This document shows positions 6,928-18,186 of a DNA stretch of 64,000 nucleotides, piece after piece. How positions within the stretch are numbered: the stretch's first letter is position 1; each line of letters opens with the position of its first letter. The stretch is from Bryobacterales bacterium (GTDB lineage Bacteria > Acidobacteriota > Terriglobia > Bryobacterales > Bryobacteraceae), in contig PLRS01000114.1 of NCBI GenBank assembly GCA_003164035.1, forward strand, positions 1-64,000. The letters run 5' to 3'. The notes beneath the pieces are model-generated. The model was not told the DNA's origin, searched no databases, and saw only the letters and a list, made by a program, of their open reading frames with translations. Position numbers and translations under genes: made by a program.

Positions 6928-9798
6928 TCATCCAGCATGATCGGCGGAAATGCAGGCGTCGTCGTCTCCTTTCTTCAGGCGGTCGAGCACGGACTCGATT
7001 TCCGCGAACAGGGCGTCGGGTTGAATCGGTTTGGCCAGATAACCGTCCATGCCGGCGTCCAGACACTGATCGCGATGATCCGTCATGGCGTTGGCGGTGA
7101 GCGCGATGATGGGCAGATGAGTGACGGATCCGCGCTCGGCGTCGCGAATCCGCCTGGCGGCTTCGAGGCCATCCATTTCGGGCATCTGCATATCCATGAG
7201 GACCAGGTCGAAACGGCGCTCCCGGACCAGTGCCAGCGCTTCCCGTCCATTGTTCGCCACCGACGGCCGAAGACCGCGTTTCTTCAGGAGACGCACGACG
7301 ACCACCTGGTTGGTTTTGTTGTCCTCGGCCACCAGGATCTCCCGGCCTTGAAGGCGCTCGGCCGCCGACGACACCGCGCCGGACCGCTTCTGTTCCGATC
7401 CGGCTGGCGGCAGCGGATAGGAGAGTTGGAAGGAGAACTTGCTGCCCCGGTCCGGTTCGCTTTCGACCGACAGTTCGCCACCCATGAGATGGACCAGTCG
7501 CGAGCAGATGGCCAGGCCGAGGCCCGTGCCGCCGTATCTGCGGTTTACCGAGCCGTCGGCCTGGCGGAACGGCTCGAAGATGATGGACTGTTGCTGGCGG
7601 GAGAGGCCGATCCCCGTGTCGGCGACGGAAAAAGCGACGCCTGCCGTTAAGAGAGAACCGGGCACGCTATCGAGAGCGATGCGAACCCCGCCCCGTTGGG
7701 TGAACTTGACGGCGTTGTTGGTCAGATTCAGGAGTATCTGACGGAGACGGTTGCGATCGCCAAACAAACGGTCGGGGATGGCGGGCTCAACCTCGCTGGC
7801 GAGGCTCAGTCCCTTTTGGGCCGCCGACAGTTCCATGATCGAGATCACGTCGCGCACGCACTCGCGAACGGAGAAGTTCTCCCGCTCGAATTGTATCCGG
7901 CCGGCCTCCACTTTGGAGAAATCGAGAATGTCGTTGATCACCGAAAGCAGGGCCTCGGCGGAAGTGGTGGCGATTTTCAGATCTTCCGCTTGCGGACCGG
8001 TCAGTCCGGTGTCGGCGAGCAGGTGCAACATGCCCAGCACGCCGTTGATGGGCGTGCGGATTTCGTGGCTCATGTTGGCCAGGAACTCGCTTTTGGCGCG
8101 GTTGGCTTCCTCGGCGCGGGCCTTGGCGGAGCGCAATTCGGCGGTCCGTTCCGCCACCTTGCGGTCCAGACCGGCCATCAGGGTTTGTAACTCGCCGTTC
8201 AGTTTTTCGCGGTCCGCCAGGGCCGATTGCAGTTGCGTGTACGATTCCGCCAGGCGGCCGGCCACCTTGGTGAAGTCGGAAGCCACCGCCGCGATTTCAT
8301 GCGGCACATCCGCCGGCAGCGAAACCCGCAGCGACCGGCTGCCGTCCTCCGAGAAGCGTTCAAACGCCAACAGGAGCGTCTCGAGAGGCCGCGTGACGCT
8401 CAAGCTGAAAAGGCGTGCCACCAGCAAGGACAATGCGAACACCGCCAACAGGCAGAGCGAAGCCATCAGGTAATACATCTCGGTCTGAAAATAGATCTCC
8501 GACTCCGGCTCCTTCAGAAAGATGCGCCACCCGGTGAGCGCCGAACTCTCCGCGCTGACCAGGTAGCGCGTGTTCACCCCCGCGCTATCGGCGTCGTCAA
8601 GGCGAAAGGTCGCATGCTGGGGAGCGGTCCGCGCCGCTTTTACCAACGCCGAATCCTGCAACGATTGGAGCGGCGTGTAACGCGACTCCCCCGCAGCGTA
8701 GACCACCTGTCCCAGTTCATCGACAATGATTCCCGACAGCCGGTTCAAACCGTGGTAGCGGGCAAAGTGGAAGGCGGAGATCCGCAGAGCGGCGCACACC
8801 GCGCCCACCACCGCGCCTTTGGCCCCGAACCACGGAGCCGTCAAATAGATGACCGGTTCGGAATGAAAGCGATCCCACACCACGCCGGACACCACGGGCT
8901 TCCTACCGGAGATCGTGCGGCGGTAATAGTCGCGGTCCTGAATTCGGCCCACCCCGAAGATGGTGCGATCGTCGGCTACGGCGGGCGAGGTGCCGACAAC
9001 CGCTCCCGGCCTGGCGATCAGGGAGAGACTTTGAAAATCGGGATACACAGCGTGCACGCGGGCCAGTCGCCCGTCGAGGGCGGCCCGGTCGCGGACGGCG
9101 CTGCCTTCCAGGATTCCGGCCAGCGAGGCGACACCGGACAGATGGCGCATCACTACCGCATCGATATCCTGCCTGACCGCGAGCGCCGCCTCCTCGATTT
9201 CCTGGCGCGCGTCCCACGACTGGCGGTCGACATACAAACGCCCCGTGACGATCGTGAGCGGAATCAACGGGATCGTGGCCAGCAGGACGAAGCGTTGCGA
9301 AAGGTGCCCGCGCAGGGTCATTCTGCGCCGGTTCGCCGCCGGAACCAGCGCGTCCACGAACGGCGCCAGAATCGCATTGATAAACCCGTTCAGCGGACAG
9401 GTTACGATCGAGATCCAGCAGAGGGGCGAGGGTTGATGCAGCCAAAAGACGTAGACGCAGATGGAGAGCGGCGTCCCGAGGACGGACCAGTATATCAATT
9501 CAGCCAGAGGCGCCTGGACACCTTTTCGGGCCAGGGCGCCGATGGCGATCGCTTCCGCCACCAGCAAGCCAGTCGCGAACAGCCCCAGCGAGGCGGCGAC
9601 CGGACCGCAGGAAATGGCCGCCACGATCCCTCCCCACAAAGGACCAAAACGAAGTGCGGCTGCCAGGTAGACAATGCCGCCGAAGAACAGGCGGGCATCC
9701 GGTAAGATGCTGACATTGCAGGAATTGATGAGGAGGCCTAGCGCGCCCGCCGCAACGCAGAGAAGCAGCGTGCGACGGTCCGGAAGCGAAGATCTCAT
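6928..9798 (-). CDS. Membrane hybrid sensor histidine kinase with receiver domain
   Basis: A 956-residue hybrid kinase. Several N-terminal helices (about 10-150) precede a transmembrane segment near 170-188, an extracytoplasmic double-Cache-like sensor (190-440), a helix at 443-462 and a HAMP region (465-520). A coiled coil leads into the HisKA domain with phospho-acceptor His578 (NMSHEIRTP). The ATPase has an N box (NLTNNAVKF, about 691-699), G1 DTGIG (727-731) and GGTGLGL (756-762). The receiver has its phospho-acceptor at Asp869 ([13 protein letters not shown]). All key residues are present. The lone PstS gene follows 100 bases downstream, so a phosphate-related signal is possible but speculative. 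Confidence 0.9.
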   Translation of the reverse strand: MRSSLPDRRTLLLCVAAGALGLLINSCNVSILPDARLFFGGIVYLAAALRFGPLWGGIVAAISCGPVAASLGLFATGLLVAEAIAIGALARKGVQAPLAELIYWSVLGTPLSICVYVFWLHQPSPLCWISIVTCPLNGFINAILAPFVDALVPAANRRRMTLRGHLSQRFVLLATIPLIPLTIVTGRLYVDRQSWDARQEIEEAALAVRQDIDAVVMRHLSGVASLAGILEGSAVRDRAALDGRLARVHAVYPDFQSLSLIARPGAVVGTSPAVADDRTIFGVGRIQDRDYYRRTISGRKPVVSGVVWDRFHSEPVIYLTAPWFGAKGAVVGAVCAALRISAFHFARYHGLNRLSGIIVDELGQVVYAAGESRYTPLQSLQDSALVKAARTAPQHATFRLDDADSAGVNTRYLVSAESSALTGWRIFLKEPESEIYFQTEMYYLMASLCLLAVFALSLLVARLFSLSVTRPLETLLLAFERFSEDGSRSLRVSLPADVPHEIAAVASDFTKVAGRLAESYTQLQSALADREKLNGELQTLMAGLDRKVAERTAELRSAKARAEEANRAKSEFLANMSHEIRTPINGVLGMLHLLADTGLTGPQAEDLKIATTSAEALLSVINDILDFSKVEAGRIQFERENFSVRECVRDVISIMELSAAQKGLSLASEVEPAIPDRLFGDRNRLRQILLNLTNNAVKFTQRGGVRIALDSVPGSLLTAGVAFSVADTGIGLSRQQQSIIFEPFRQADGSVNRRYGGTGLGLAICSRLVHLMGGELSVESEPDRGSKFSFQLSYPLPPAGSEQKRSGAVSSAAERLQGREILVAEDNKTNQVVVVRLLKKRGLRPSVANNGREALALVRERRFDLVLMDMQMPEMDGLEAARRIRDAERGSVTHLPIIALTANAMTDHRDQCLDAGMDGYLAKPIQPDALFAEIESVLDRLKKGDDDACISADHAG

Positions 9799-9951
9799 GT
9801 AAGCTTCGTTATCGGACAGAAAAGAGAAAATGAGATGAATATGCGATTAAAATGCCCGAATATACCAAACCGTATTCAATCCGCAACGCGTTCGTCACAA
9901 TCAGCGCCCGAATAGGCCAAGGGCACCCTGCCGGTATGGAGCGAAGCCCTG

Positions 9952-10023
9952 TTGGGTCGACTGGAAGCGGCCTTCCGCGTACTCGGCAAGCGGCTCACTC
10001 TGGAAATTCGAGAGGCCGCGTAG
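9952..10023 (+). pseudogene. Duplicate of the hicB 3' end
   Basis: This 72-base stretch, ending with TAG at 10021-10023, matches the last 72 bases of the hicB gene at 5683-5754 at 66 positions, with an unbroken 44-base identical core. It encodes GRLEAAFRVLGKRLTLEIRE plus AA. Four of the five codon differences near the end are silent. No HicB N-terminal part precedes it. It forms a direct repeat flanking the pstS/kinase segment. Confidence 0.85.
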
Positions 10024-10039
10024 CCCCGCAATTACCGGC

Positions 10040-11731
10040 TCAACCAGGTATCTGCCGCGCGGTCGGCGGCGCGTGGTAACCAAGACCCGTCAGGCTGGCC
10101 CAAATGCTCTCCGCGCCCGGCGTAGTGCCCACGTGCGGATGCCCGGTCGAGTACAACACCGCATCCAGATCCTGCGCGGGACGAAAGATGGCGGGGTCTT
10201 CGAATTGGAAGACCGCCGCTTTCGGAGCCGAAGAATGGGAAGCGTCCAGAATGGCGTTGGTGGCGCGGCGCGCGGCCTCGTTGGCCCCTTCCATTGTGGC
10301 CAGGTTGGTATTGGTGCGCACATAGTCCGAGGCCAGAAAGAGGTTCGGGATTTCCGTCTGAGCCTGCGGGCGGTATTGAAAAGAATTCACGGTGTTGATG
10401 AGCAGCGGTTCAAGATTTGCCGCCTGGGACGGATTGGGGAAGCTGATATCGGGATCGAGAAACCAGTCGACGACCTCGAGGCCGCCGGGCGTCACATTGA
10501 GCGGCACACTTGCGGCGATCTGCTGCCAGACTTCGGTCCGGATCTCTTCCGGCGTGCACTCGGCCGCCGGCTTGCCGTAGAGGATGCCGGGCGTGTTCCA
10601 GTCGGAAACGTCGACCGAGAGAATATCGCGGCAGTTGCCGTTTCCGCGGTCTTCCAAACCGGCCCGCCAGAATTGGCGCTGGGAAATCGAGGTCAGCGCC
10701 CACGGCGAATCGAGATAGATCACATGGCCGTTGCAGAGCGGTTCTTCACGATCCAGGTAGAACTGGATGCCGTTCATCCACTCCACCTTGAGCTGGTCCA
10801 GATTGGCGATGCTGGGGGCGGCGGACTTCATCTGGCTGCTGACCAGCGGCGCCATGACCTCGACCGGCATGGCTGCCACGTAGTAGTCCGCGGTGATGGT
10901 TTCGGTTCCCGCGGCGGTAGCCAGCTCAACGCCGCCGATACGGCCGCCGCTCATCAGGAACTGCTCGACCTTCACATCCAGGCGGAGCTGGACGCCGAGC
11001 TTGCGGAGGTGATCGATCCAGGGAAAGATCCACACGTCGTTGGTCGGGCCGGTCAGGAGCCGGTCGAACGACTCACCGGGGAAGGCCAGCGGATAGAGGA
11101 GCTGCAATAGAATCGGGCCGACTGTGCGGGTGCTGCTTTCCTCGGCGCGCATGGCGACCAGCGAACGCGTGAGCCCCTCCGCGAGGTACTTCTGGTAGGC
11201 GACCGACCGTTCGGCCGCGCCGATGAAATCCCAGAAGGCGATCTTCTCGTACTCCTCCTCGCGCCGCCTTTGGCAACTGGTGGCGATCACCAGTATCCGC
11301 TCCACAAAATAGGCGGTTTCCTGAGCCGGAACGCCGAGGTTGGTGAAGAGCTCGCCCAGGAAAACCCGAAAATCGGCCACGGTATCCGGCACGCGGGCGA
11401 CCCAGAAGGTGTCCTGCCTCCCGGCGCGAGCGAGCAAGATGCGGGTCGCGGCAGTCAGGTTCTCGAAGACATTGCTCGATGCGCCATAGGGGATGCGCCG
11501 CATCGTGTCGATTACGTGACGGTAAAACCCGGGAAAGAAACGGAAGCCGTGTTCGCCAGGCAGGTCGCGGCGGCCGCCGGTACCGGAACCGGCTTTGAGC
11601 AGGCTGCGGGCCTTCCCTCCGAAAAGGGAATTACGCTCATAGACCCGGACTTCGAAACCGCGTTCCGCCAGTTCGTGTGCCGCCGAAAGTCCGGCCACAC
11701 CACCGCCCAGTATGGCAACCGACTCGCCCAT
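10040..11731 (-). CDS. FAD-dependent amine-oxidase/phytoene-desaturase-like protein
   Basis: A 563-residue flavoprotein. The N terminus carries the dinucleotide-binding motif (VAILGGGVAGLSAAHELAERG, then VYERNSLFGGKARS) and the GEHGFRFFPGFYRHV segment typical of the NAD(P)-binding amine oxidase / phytoene desaturase / hydroxysqualene dehydroxylase group. The C-terminal FAD motif is LFLASDYVRTNTNLATMEGANEAAR. Substrate is unknown: no carotenoid or hopanoid genes are near. The gene stands alone. Confidence 0.82.
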   Translation of the reverse strand: MGESVAILGGGVAGLSAAHELAERGFEVRVYERNSLFGGKARSLLKAGSGTGGRRDLPGEHGFRFFPGFYRHVIDTMRRIPYGASSNVFENLTAATRILLARAGRQDTFWVARVPDTVADFRVFLGELFTNLGVPAQETAYFVERILVIATSCQRRREEEYEKIAFWDFIGAAERSVAYQKYLAEGLTRSLVAMRAEESSTRTVGPILLQLLYPLAFPGESFDRLLTGPTNDVWIFPWIDHLRKLGVQLRLDVKVEQFLMSGGRIGGVELATAAGTETITADYYVAAMPVEVMAPLVSSQMKSAAPSIANLDQLKVEWMNGIQFYLDREEPLCNGHVIYLDSPWALTSISQRQFWRAGLEDRGNGNCRDILSVDVSDWNTPGILYGKPAAECTPEEIRTEVWQQIAASVPLNVTPGGLEVVDWFLDPDISFPNPSQAANLEPLLINTVNSFQYRPQAQTEIPNLFLASDYVRTNTNLATMEGANEAARRATNAILDASHSSAPKAAVFQFEDPAIFRPAQDLDAVLYSTGHPHVGTTPGAESIWASLTGLGYHAPPTARQIPG

Positions 11732-11835
11732 GCTTTGTCCCCCTCCGGGTGCCGAGCCATTCCATTCAAAATGAAGGTTCCGAGTATATCACAGCCTCTG
11801 ATCTGTTGCGCGCTTAATGTGGCTGCAGGAACCGG

Positions 11836-14385
11836 CTACTCGTCGCGCAGGGCGACGATGGGATGGATGGCGGCGGCTTTGCGGGCCGGCCGCCAACTCG
11901 CCAACGAGGCGGTAATCGCCAGGGTGGAAGCGGTGGCCGCAAAGATGCGCGGGTCGGTGGCTTGGACGCCGTAGAGCAGGCTGGCCATGAGGCGGGTGAG
12001 CGCGAGCGCCGCAGCCAGGCCGGCGGCAATGCCCGCCAGGGCCACGGCCATCCCTTCCCTCAGCACCAAGCCCACCACGTCGCCGCGCCCGGCGCCCAGT
12101 GCCACGCGGACGCCGATCTCGCGCGTGCGGGCGGCCACCGAGTAGGCGATTACGCCGTAAATGCCGACCAACGCCAGCACGAAGGCGGAGGCGGCGAAGG
12201 TTCCGAGCAGAAACAGGTTGAAACGCTGCGGCGCGATGGAATCCGCCAGGGCCCGATCGAGAGTCTTCACGTCGTAAGCCGGCACGGTGGGATCGATGGC
12301 GGCCATCTCGCGGCGAATCGCAGGCATGACGCCTGGCGGACTGGCGGCGCGGATGGCCACGTCAAAACCCAGCGTCATGCGGTTCGGAAAGGGCAGGAAA
12401 ACCTCCGGTGGGGCATCGGCATCCAAGTGGGAGTAGCGCAGATCGGCAAGCACCCCGACGACCACGGCTGGCTGCGGCGCCGACAGAGATCGGCCGATCG
12501 GATCGACGGCGCCAAAGGCTTCGCGGGCCATGCTCTCGTTTAGCATGACCACGCCGCCCTGGTCCGCATCGCTCAGCCAGCGGCCCTCGCGCAGTTGCAT
12601 ACCGATGGCGCGAAAGTAGCCGGGGGAAGCGGCGTTCAGATGGAGCACGTGGGTCTGGGTGGGCGACGGATCGTTGGGAAATGCGGGAGCGCCGCTGAAC
12701 CCAAACTGGGTCGAAATTCCGGCGGACTCAACGCCGGGAACGGACCCGAGACGGCGAAGCAACTCGTTCCGATAGCCCTGCTGGGCGGCTGGGTTCGATT
12801 GCGTCCCGGCCAAGCGGATTTTCAGGAGCAGGACTCTTTCCGGCGCAAATCCGGCGGGACGCGCATTCATGCGCAGGAAGCTCGCGAAGAGCAGGCCGGC
12901 GCCGGTCATAAGCACCACGGCCAGGGCCATTTCAGCACCCACTAGCACACGGCGGATGCGCAACCCGAACACTCCGCCGGAAGAACGCGCGCCCTCTTTC
13001 AAAGCGTCGTGGAGTTCGACTCGCCATAGCGCCAGGCCCGGCGTCACGCCAAACAGGATCCCCGCGGCGACGGAAATACACACGGTAAAAACCAGAACGC
13101 GGATATCGATGGAAGCTTCGTCGAGGCGGGGGATGGATTGCGGGCCCAGGCGCACCAGCAGGGCGATTGCCCAGCGTGCCAGCAGCAGGCCCGCGGCACC
13201 GCCGAGTAAGGCGAGCGCCAGGCTTTCCACCAGCAGTTGTCGCAGCGCCCGGAGACGGCCGGCGCCCACGGCGAGGCGGATGGCGAGCTCGCGGCGGCGC
13301 GCCGAAGCCCGCGCCAATAGCAGGCTGGCGATATTAACGGAAGCCATCAACAGCAACAGCGCACCCGCGGCAAGGAGCACTGCCAGGGCGCGGTGGGCGC
13401 TGCCGGTCAACTGATCGAGCAGCGCGTCGATGTGCAGCCGGTTCTGGGGCGCCGGCTGCCCGGGGCGCGGCGGATGAAGATGCCGCTGGATCGAGTTGAG
13501 CTCCGCCAGTGCCTGAGGAATGGTGGCGCCGGGTTTCAGCGACGCTACCGCCTGCCCGCCTCGGCCGCGGATCTTAGGGTCGCTCTGGTCAATCGCCAGG
13601 TAGGCTTCCACCGGTTCCGGATGCTGAGCCGTCCACCAGCGGGGGAACTGAAAACGGAATCCCTTGGGAAGCACACCGGCGATGGTTGCGGCGCGGCCGT
13701 CAACCGTTACGGCACTGCCGATAGCGCGCGGATCGGCGCCAAACTGACGTTGAAAGAGATCCCACGACAAAACGAGCGTATTGGTTTCGTTGGGCCCAAA
13801 CAGACGGCCGAGGCCGGGGTGGGCTCCGGTGACGGCCCAGAAATCGCCGCCGACCAGCACGGCGCCGACGGGAAAGGCGCCGCGGGAGTTGGCAACGGCG
13901 ATCTGCCGGTAGCTGAACGACGCCATGGCGTTGTAAGAACGGGCGTGGGCGCGCCACCCGGCGAAATCGGAAAGCATCACCATATCCCGGTGGACGAAGG
14001 TGTCGTAGTCGCCCAGCCAAACCAGGCGCTCCGGATGGGGATAGTTGAGGGGCCGCAGCAGGACCGAATTCACCACGCTGAAAACGGCCGTGTTCAGGCC
14101 GATCCCGACGGCAAGCGTCAGGATCGCCACGGCGGTGAAAGCCGGGTCGCGGCGCAGGACGCGGAAAGCGAAACGGAGGTCCTGCAGCAATTGATCGAGC
14201 CAGGGGCGACGCCAGACGGCGCGGGTTTCCTCTTCGACCAGGGCCACGTTGCCGAACTTGCGCAGGGCCGCGGCGCGGGCGTCGGCGGGCGACATGCCGC
14301 GCTCGATGTTGTCGCGGGTTTCGCGTTCCAGGTGCTCGCGGATATCTTCCTCGAGACCGTCGAGAGCGCGGCGCCGGCGGGTCAT
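11836..14385 (-). CDS. ADOP-type FtsX/MacB-like permease
   Basis: This 849-residue membrane protein begins with a soluble helical domain (about 1-85: [27 protein letters not shown]), then a MacB-type periplasmic core domain and two FtsX permease units. Helices are seen near 85-110, 335-420, 470-495 and, for the second unit, 730-840. The duplicated core and the N-terminal extension define the acidobacterial duplicated orphan permease group, which has no cognate ATPase in the same operon. It overlaps the PadR gene by ATGA. Function is inferred only as transport or envelope remodelling. Confidence 0.9.
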   Translation of the reverse strand: MTRRRRALDGLEEDIREHLERETRDNIERGMSPADARAAALRKFGNVALVEEETRAVWRRPWLDQLLQDLRFAFRVLRRDPAFTAVAILTLAVGIGLNTAVFSVVNSVLLRPLNYPHPERLVWLGDYDTFVHRDMVMLSDFAGWRAHARSYNAMASFSYRQIAVANSRGAFPVGAVLVGGDFWAVTGAHPGLGRLFGPNETNTLVLSWDLFQRQFGADPRAIGSAVTVDGRAATIAGVLPKGFRFQFPRWWTAQHPEPVEAYLAIDQSDPKIRGRGGQAVASLKPGATIPQALAELNSIQRHLHPPRPGQPAPQNRLHIDALLDQLTGSAHRALAVLLAAGALLLLMASVNIASLLLARASARRRELAIRLAVGAGRLRALRQLLVESLALALLGGAAGLLLARWAIALLVRLGPQSIPRLDEASIDIRVLVFTVCISVAAGILFGVTPGLALWRVELHDALKEGARSSGGVFGLRIRRVLVGAEMALAVVLMTGAGLLFASFLRMNARPAGFAPERVLLLKIRLAGTQSNPAAQQGYRNELLRRLGSVPGVESAGISTQFGFSGAPAFPNDPSPTQTHVLHLNAASPGYFRAIGMQLREGRWLSDADQGGVVMLNESMAREAFGAVDPIGRSLSAPQPAVVVGVLADLRYSHLDADAPPEVFLPFPNRMTLGFDVAIRAASPPGVMPAIRREMAAIDPTVPAYDVKTLDRALADSIAPQRFNLFLLGTFAASAFVLALVGIYGVIAYSVAARTREIGVRVALGAGRGDVVGLVLREGMAVALAGIAAGLAAALALTRLMASLLYGVQATDPRIFAATASTLAITASLASWRPARKAAAIHPIVALRDE

Positions 14386-14741
14386 GACGAGCTCTCCTCA
14401 GCCGGTTTCAAGATGCGGGCGATGGCGCGGGCGAGCTTTTCCCACCGCGTGGTTTCCAGGTGCAACTGTTTGCGGCCTTTGGCGGTGAGGCGGTAGAACT
14501 TGGCGCGGCGATTGTTCTCCGAAACGCCTTCTTCGGCCGCGATCCAGCCGCGTTTGATGAGGCGATGGAGGGCCGGATAGAGCGAGCCCTGTTCGACCTG
14601 GAGCACGTCTTCGGACTGGCGCTCGATAGCTTTGGCGATGGCATGGCCGTGGGCGGGGCCGGGCGCGAGCGTGCGCAGGATGAGCAGATCGAGGGTGCCC
14701 TGCAGAAGCTCGACGCGGGCCGATTCGTCTTTAGTAGACAT
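14382..14741 (-). CDS. PadR-family transcriptional regulator
   Basis: A 119-residue PadR protein: winged-helix core [42 protein letters not shown] and [19 protein letters not shown] 14741 is chosen because family homology starts at MSTKDES; upstream codons look non-coding. The stop overlaps the ADOP start by four bases, so the two are translationally coupled. It probably represses its own operon in response to an envelope or drug signal. Confidence 0.9.
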   Translation of the reverse strand: MSTKDESARVELLQGTLDLLILRTLAPGPAHGHAIAKAIERQSEDVLQVEQGSLYPALHRLIKRGWIAAEEGVSENNRRAKFYRLTAKGRKQLHLETTRWEKLARAIARILKPAEESSS

Positions 14742-15226
14742 TCTAGGTGAATGATAGGGCGGCTCCGGTAGAATGTCAAGGGGAAGGGTTGCCGCACGAG
14801 CTGCCGATTTCGCGTCCTCCGCCAAGAGCGCCGGGTAGCAACCGGCGCGCAGGATGCCATCCCAATGCCACACGCTTTTCCGTTTAGGGCGCCGTTCTGC
14901 ACAGATCGTGGGGCAGCCAATTCTGGCTGCAGCCGGCTTTTAGCCGGCTCTCGCCGGGATGGAAGACTCGCCACACCTCGAAAGAGCCGCCTAGAAAGGC
15001 GGCTGCGGGCAAAATTGCCCGCCCCACTTGTGCAGGCTCACGCCGGCGGGGAAAACTATGTGGCATTAGGCAAAATTGCCCGCCCCACAATTTATGCGAA
15101 CTGTCCGCGACAAGAAAAGTATGCGGTATTGGGCATTGTGTCGCAGCCTGGAAGAAGTGTCGAGACGACTCTCGACACGGCAGGCAAGACTGCCTGCGCC
15201 ACGGCGGCTGTTACCATGGAGCCATA
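14742..15226. repeat. Intergenic palindrome cluster between padR and murQ
   Basis: No credible gene is seen in these 485 bases. They contain a run of small hairpins: AGCCAATTCTGGCT near 14918, GCCGGCTTTTAGCCGGC near 14934, GCCGCCTAGAAAGGCGGC near 14987, GGGCAAAATTGCCC near 15008 and again near 15070, and GGCAGGCAAGACTGCC near 15180. The sequence GTTTAGGGCGCCGT near 14882 also recurs at about 131-144. The units share short AT-rich centres but have different arms. Confidence 0.7.
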
Positions 15227-16141
15227 GTGCGGCTGGACAATCTCCTGACGGAGCAACAAAACCAACACTCGGCGTCGATCGATTTACTCTCGACCGAACA
15301 GATGCTGCGCGTCATCAACGGCGAAGACCGGCTGGTGGCCGATGCGGTGGGGCGGGAGATCCCCGCGATCGCGCGCGCGGTGGACGCTATTGCGGCGGCT
15401 TTTGAAAAGGGCGGGCGGCTGTTCTACATTGGCGCCGGCACCAGCGGACGGCTGGGCGTGCTGGACGCGTCCGAGTGCCCGCCCACGTTTTCGGCGCCGC
15501 CGGAACTGGTGCAGGGAATCATCGCTGGCGGCGAGGCCGCACTCAGCCATGCTACCGAAACCACGGAGGACGATCCCGCCATCGGCGTGCGCGACCTGGT
15601 GGCGCGCGGTTTCAAGGCCGGGGACGTGCTGGTGGGGCTGGCCGCCAGCGGGCGTACGCCCTATGTGCTGGGCGCGGTTGGCGAAGCGCGCCGGCTGGGC
15701 GCGGTCACGGTGGGCGTAAGCTGCACTCCCGATTCGGAGTTGGCGCGCGCGGTGGATATCGCCATCACGCCGCTGGTGGGTCCGGAGGCGATCACCGGCT
15801 CGACCCGCATGAAGGCTGGCACGGCGCAGAAAATGGTCCTCAACATGCTCTCCACCGGGGTGTTCGTGCGCCGCGGCTATGTGTACGGCAACCTGATGGT
15901 GAACGTCCAACCCAAGAATCGGAAGCTGCTCGACCGGGCCGCGCGAATTGTGGCGCAGGCCGCCGGGGTGGAATACGACCGCGCCGTGGCGTTGGTGGCA
16001 GCCGCCGGCCAGAGCCCGCGCGTGGCGATCGTAATGGGCAAGACGGGGCTCGATCGGGGTGCGGCCGAACGGCTGCTTGCGGAGGCGGGCGGGCGGGTCG
16101 CGGTGGCGCTGGAAAGACCGCTGGAGCGCCGTGCGGGCTAG
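15227..16141 (+). CDS. murQ: N-acetylmuramic acid 6-phosphate etherase
   Basis: A 304-residue MurQ. It cleaves the lactyl ether of MurNAc-6-phosphate to GlcNAc-6-phosphate and lactate in peptidoglycan recycling. The SIS domain is clear: FYIGAGTSGRLGVLDASECPPTF with the catalytic glutamate, then VGLAASGRTPYVLG and TGSTRMKAGTAQKMVLNM. The start is GTG 15227, placed directly after an in-frame stop in a neighbouring frame; no strong Shine-Dalgarno is seen. The GlcNAc-MurNAc kinase anmK is not adjacent. The next gene is murA after a repeat-rich gap. Confidence 0.95.
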   Translation: MRLDNLLTEQQNQHSASIDLLSTEQMLRVINGEDRLVADAVGREIPAIARAVDAIAAAFEKGGRLFYIGAGTSGRLGVLDASECPPTFSAPPELVQGIIAGGEAALSHATETTEDDPAIGVRDLVARGFKAGDVLVGLAASGRTPYVLGAVGEARRLGAVTVGVSCTPDSELARAVDIAITPLVGPEAITGSTRMKAGTAQKMVLNMLSTGVFVRRGYVYGNLMVNVQPKNRKLLDRAARIVAQAAGVEYDRAVALVAAAGQSPRVAIVMGKTGLDRGAAERLLAEAGGRVAVALERPLERRAG

Positions 16142-16454
16142 GTACCCGGTTCCGGAATTGCAGTCGGGGATCCGGCGACCGCTCCCTAACGGTCGCGGCT
16201 CGGACTCCTGCAGTGTCATCCGAGCCGCAACCGTGAGATGCTATTAAAAAAGCTGGCCAGACGCGCTGGGCAGGCGGAACCGCCTGCCCCACCATTGAAA
16301 ACAATGCACTCGCTTTGGTGGCGCAGGCGGTCCCGCCTGCGACTTGTGATTTTTTCGCGGGTCCTGATGGGGGGGCGGTTTTGAGGGGAGTTGTCGACGG
16401 TCGAATGCCGACGGGAGAAACCGACAGGCCGGGAGGCCTGTCCTACAAGCACTC
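16142..16454. repeat. Repeat-rich gap between murQ and murA
   Basis: The gap holds a degenerate copy of the dispersed inverted-repeat family (left arm 16175-16203, right arm 16220-16237), followed by three small palindromes: GGCAGGCGGAACCGCCTGCC near 16271, GCAGGCGGTCCCGCCTGC near 16322 and GACAGGCCGGGAGGCCTGTC near 16421. No gene is seen. A long structured leader before murA would result if the two genes are co-transcribed. Confidence 0.75.
16175..16237. repeat. Dispersed inverted repeat, copy 1 (degenerate right arm)
   Basis: The left arm CGACCGCTCCCTAACGGTCG continuing to GGCTCGG is full; the right arm (16220-16237) keeps CCGAGCCGCAACCGTGAG and then stops. It lies 34 bases after the murQ stop. 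Confidence 0.75.
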
Positions 16455-17711
16455 ATGGATAAGTTTGTAATCGCGGGCGGAACCGCCCTGAATGGATCGA
16501 TCCCCATCAATGGATCGAAGAACTCTGCGCTGCCGGCGCTGGCTGCGGCCTTGCTCACCGAAGAGCCGGTTACGCTGCATCGCATTCCGCGGGTGCGGGA
16601 TATCCGGACGATGCAGCGCCTGCTGGTGGATATCGGCGCGAGCGTAACCGGGGAAGGCGATACCGTGCGCCTGGAGACGCCGCGCATTTCGAGCCCCGAA
16701 GCTCCTTACGAGCTGGTGAAAACCATGCGGGCGTCCAGCCTGGTGCTGGGACCGCTGGTGGCCCGCTGCGGCAGGGCGCGGGTTTCGCTGCCGGGCGGCT
16801 GCGCCATCGGCGCGCGTCCCATTAACCTGCACATTCTGGGGCTGGAACAACTGGGCGCCACCATCCACCAGGCGCACGGCTATATCGAAGCCCAGGCGCC
16901 CGGCGGTCTGCGCGGTGCCAACGTGCAGTTCGACCGGATCACCGTGACCGGCACCGAAGACCTGCTGATGGCGGCGGTGCTGGCCAAGGGCGAAACCGTG
17001 CTGCGCAATGCCGCGCGCGAACCGGAGGTGGTGGACCTGGCCGATCTGCTGGTCAAGATGGGCGCCCGGATCGAAGGCGCGGGCACTTCCACCATCCGCA
17101 TTCAGGGCGTTGAAAGGCTGGCCGGGGCCGAGCACACCATCATTGCCGACCGCATCGAAGCCGGCACGTTTCTGGTGGCCGGCGCCATCACCGGCGGCGA
17201 TTTGAGTGTGACCGGCTGCATTCCCGAGCACGTCAGCGCGCTTGTGTCCAAGCTGCAACAAGCCGGGGTCCGGGTGACACAGCCCGACGACACCACGTTG
17301 CGGGTTTCCCCAGGCGGCCAACTGCGTTCCGTCGATATGACCACCGAAGAGTATCCCGGATTCGCCACCGATCTGCAGGCGCAGTACGTGGCGCTGATGA
17401 CCCAGGCCGAAGGGATCGCCATCGTGGTCGAGACCATTTTCGAGAACCGCTTCATGCACGCGCAGGAGCTGGCGCGCATGGGCGCCAACATCCGCATCGA
17501 TGGCAAGCAGGCCATGGTGGCCGGTCCGCGCAGGCTGACCGGCGCGGGTGTGATCGCATCCGACCTGCGCGCCAGCGCGTCGCTGGTGCTGGGCGCGCTG
17601 GTGGCGCACGGGGAAACCGTCATCGACCGCGTCTATCACATCGATCGCGGCTACGAGAAGATCGAGGCCAAGCTGGCCGCGGTGGGCGCCCGCATCCGCC
17701 GGGTGGAGTAA
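16455..17711 (+). CDS. murA: UDP-N-acetylglucosamine 1-carboxyvinyltransferase
   Basis: A 418-residue MurA, the first committed enzyme of peptidoglycan synthesis (transfer of enolpyruvate from PEP to UDP-GlcNAc), cytoplasmic. Catalytic residues are visible: Lys22 in NGSKNSALP and Cys116 in [12 protein letters not shown], the residue alkylated by fosfomycin in Cys-type enzymes. The C-terminal motif [15 protein letters not shown] and [14 protein letters not shown] complete the two-domain fold. Presence of Cys rather than Asp at 116 predicts fosfomycin sensitivity. Confidence 0.96.
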   Translation: MDKFVIAGGTALNGSIPINGSKNSALPALAAALLTEEPVTLHRIPRVRDIRTMQRLLVDIGASVTGEGDTVRLETPRISSPEAPYELVKTMRASSLVLGPLVARCGRARVSLPGGCAIGARPINLHILGLEQLGATIHQAHGYIEAQAPGGLRGANVQFDRITVTGTEDLLMAAVLAKGETVLRNAAREPEVVDLADLLVKMGARIEGAGTSTIRIQGVERLAGAEHTIIADRIEAGTFLVAGAITGGDLSVTGCIPEHVSALVSKLQQAGVRVTQPDDTTLRVSPGGQLRSVDMTTEEYPGFATDLQAQYVALMTQAEGIAIVVETIFENRFMHAQELARMGANIRIDGKQAMVAGPRRLTGAGVIASDLRASASLVLGALVAHGETVIDRVYHIDRGYEKIEAKLAAVGARIRRVE

Positions 17712-17721
17712 ACTGGGCAGG

Positions 17722-18087
17722 ATGAAACATAATCCCGGGTTTCTGGCGCTGGTGGACGATGCCAAGTCGCGCATTCGCCAGATCGATATCGCCGAATACA
17801 AGACCCTGCGCCAGGCCGGCGATGCTCACCTGCTGATCGATACGCGCGAGGAAAGCGAATGGGCCGCGGGCCACGTGGCCGGCGCGGTGCAGCTTGGCAA
17901 AGGCATCATCGAGCGCGATATCGAAACCAGGATGCCCGACAAGAACGCCACCCTGGTGCTCTATTGCGGTGGCGGTTTCCGCTCCGCGCTGGTGGCCGAC
18001 AACCTGCGCAAGATGGGCTATGCCAACGCCATTTCGCTCGATGGCGGTTGGAGAGCGCTGAAGGAGTCGGGCCTTCCGCTGGAGTGA
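17722..18087 (+). CDS. Single-domain rhodanese-like protein
   Basis: A 121-residue rhodanese. The active-site loop YCGGGFRS carries the persulfide-forming cysteine, and LLIDTREESEWAAGHVAGA is the conserved strand-helix. It begins 10 bases after murA, with GGCAGG before the ATG, so it is probably in the same transcript. A role in sulfur transfer is inferred; it resembles GlpE/PspE-type proteins. No signal peptide is evident. Confidence 0.88.
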   Translation: MKHNPGFLALVDDAKSRIRQIDIAEYKTLRQAGDAHLLIDTREESEWAAGHVAGAVQLGKGIIERDIETRMPDKNATLVLYCGGGFRSALVADNLRKMGYANAISLDGGWRALKESGLPLE

Positions 18088-18186
18088 ACTGAGGTCTTAA
18101 CCTGGCGCAAGTACCCGCATTTTAGGGTGCTCGAACCCTCATCTTTCAGGGCTGTCCGGCGGAGCTTTTTGGGCTAGCGTTAGAGC

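Noticed and set aside
8227-9705. Long forward open frame opposite the hybrid kinase
   Set aside because: Antisense shadow of a gene with complete kinase and receiver motifs; the translation is low-complexity Arg/Gln/His-rich.
9852-10079. 75-codon forward frame covering the hicB copy
   Set aside because: It reads the repeat in the wrong frame; the conserved peptide is in the frame ending at 10023.
18124-18139. AGGGT/ACCCT hairpin after the rhodanese gene as a terminator
   Set aside because: The stem is only 5 bp and no T-run follows.
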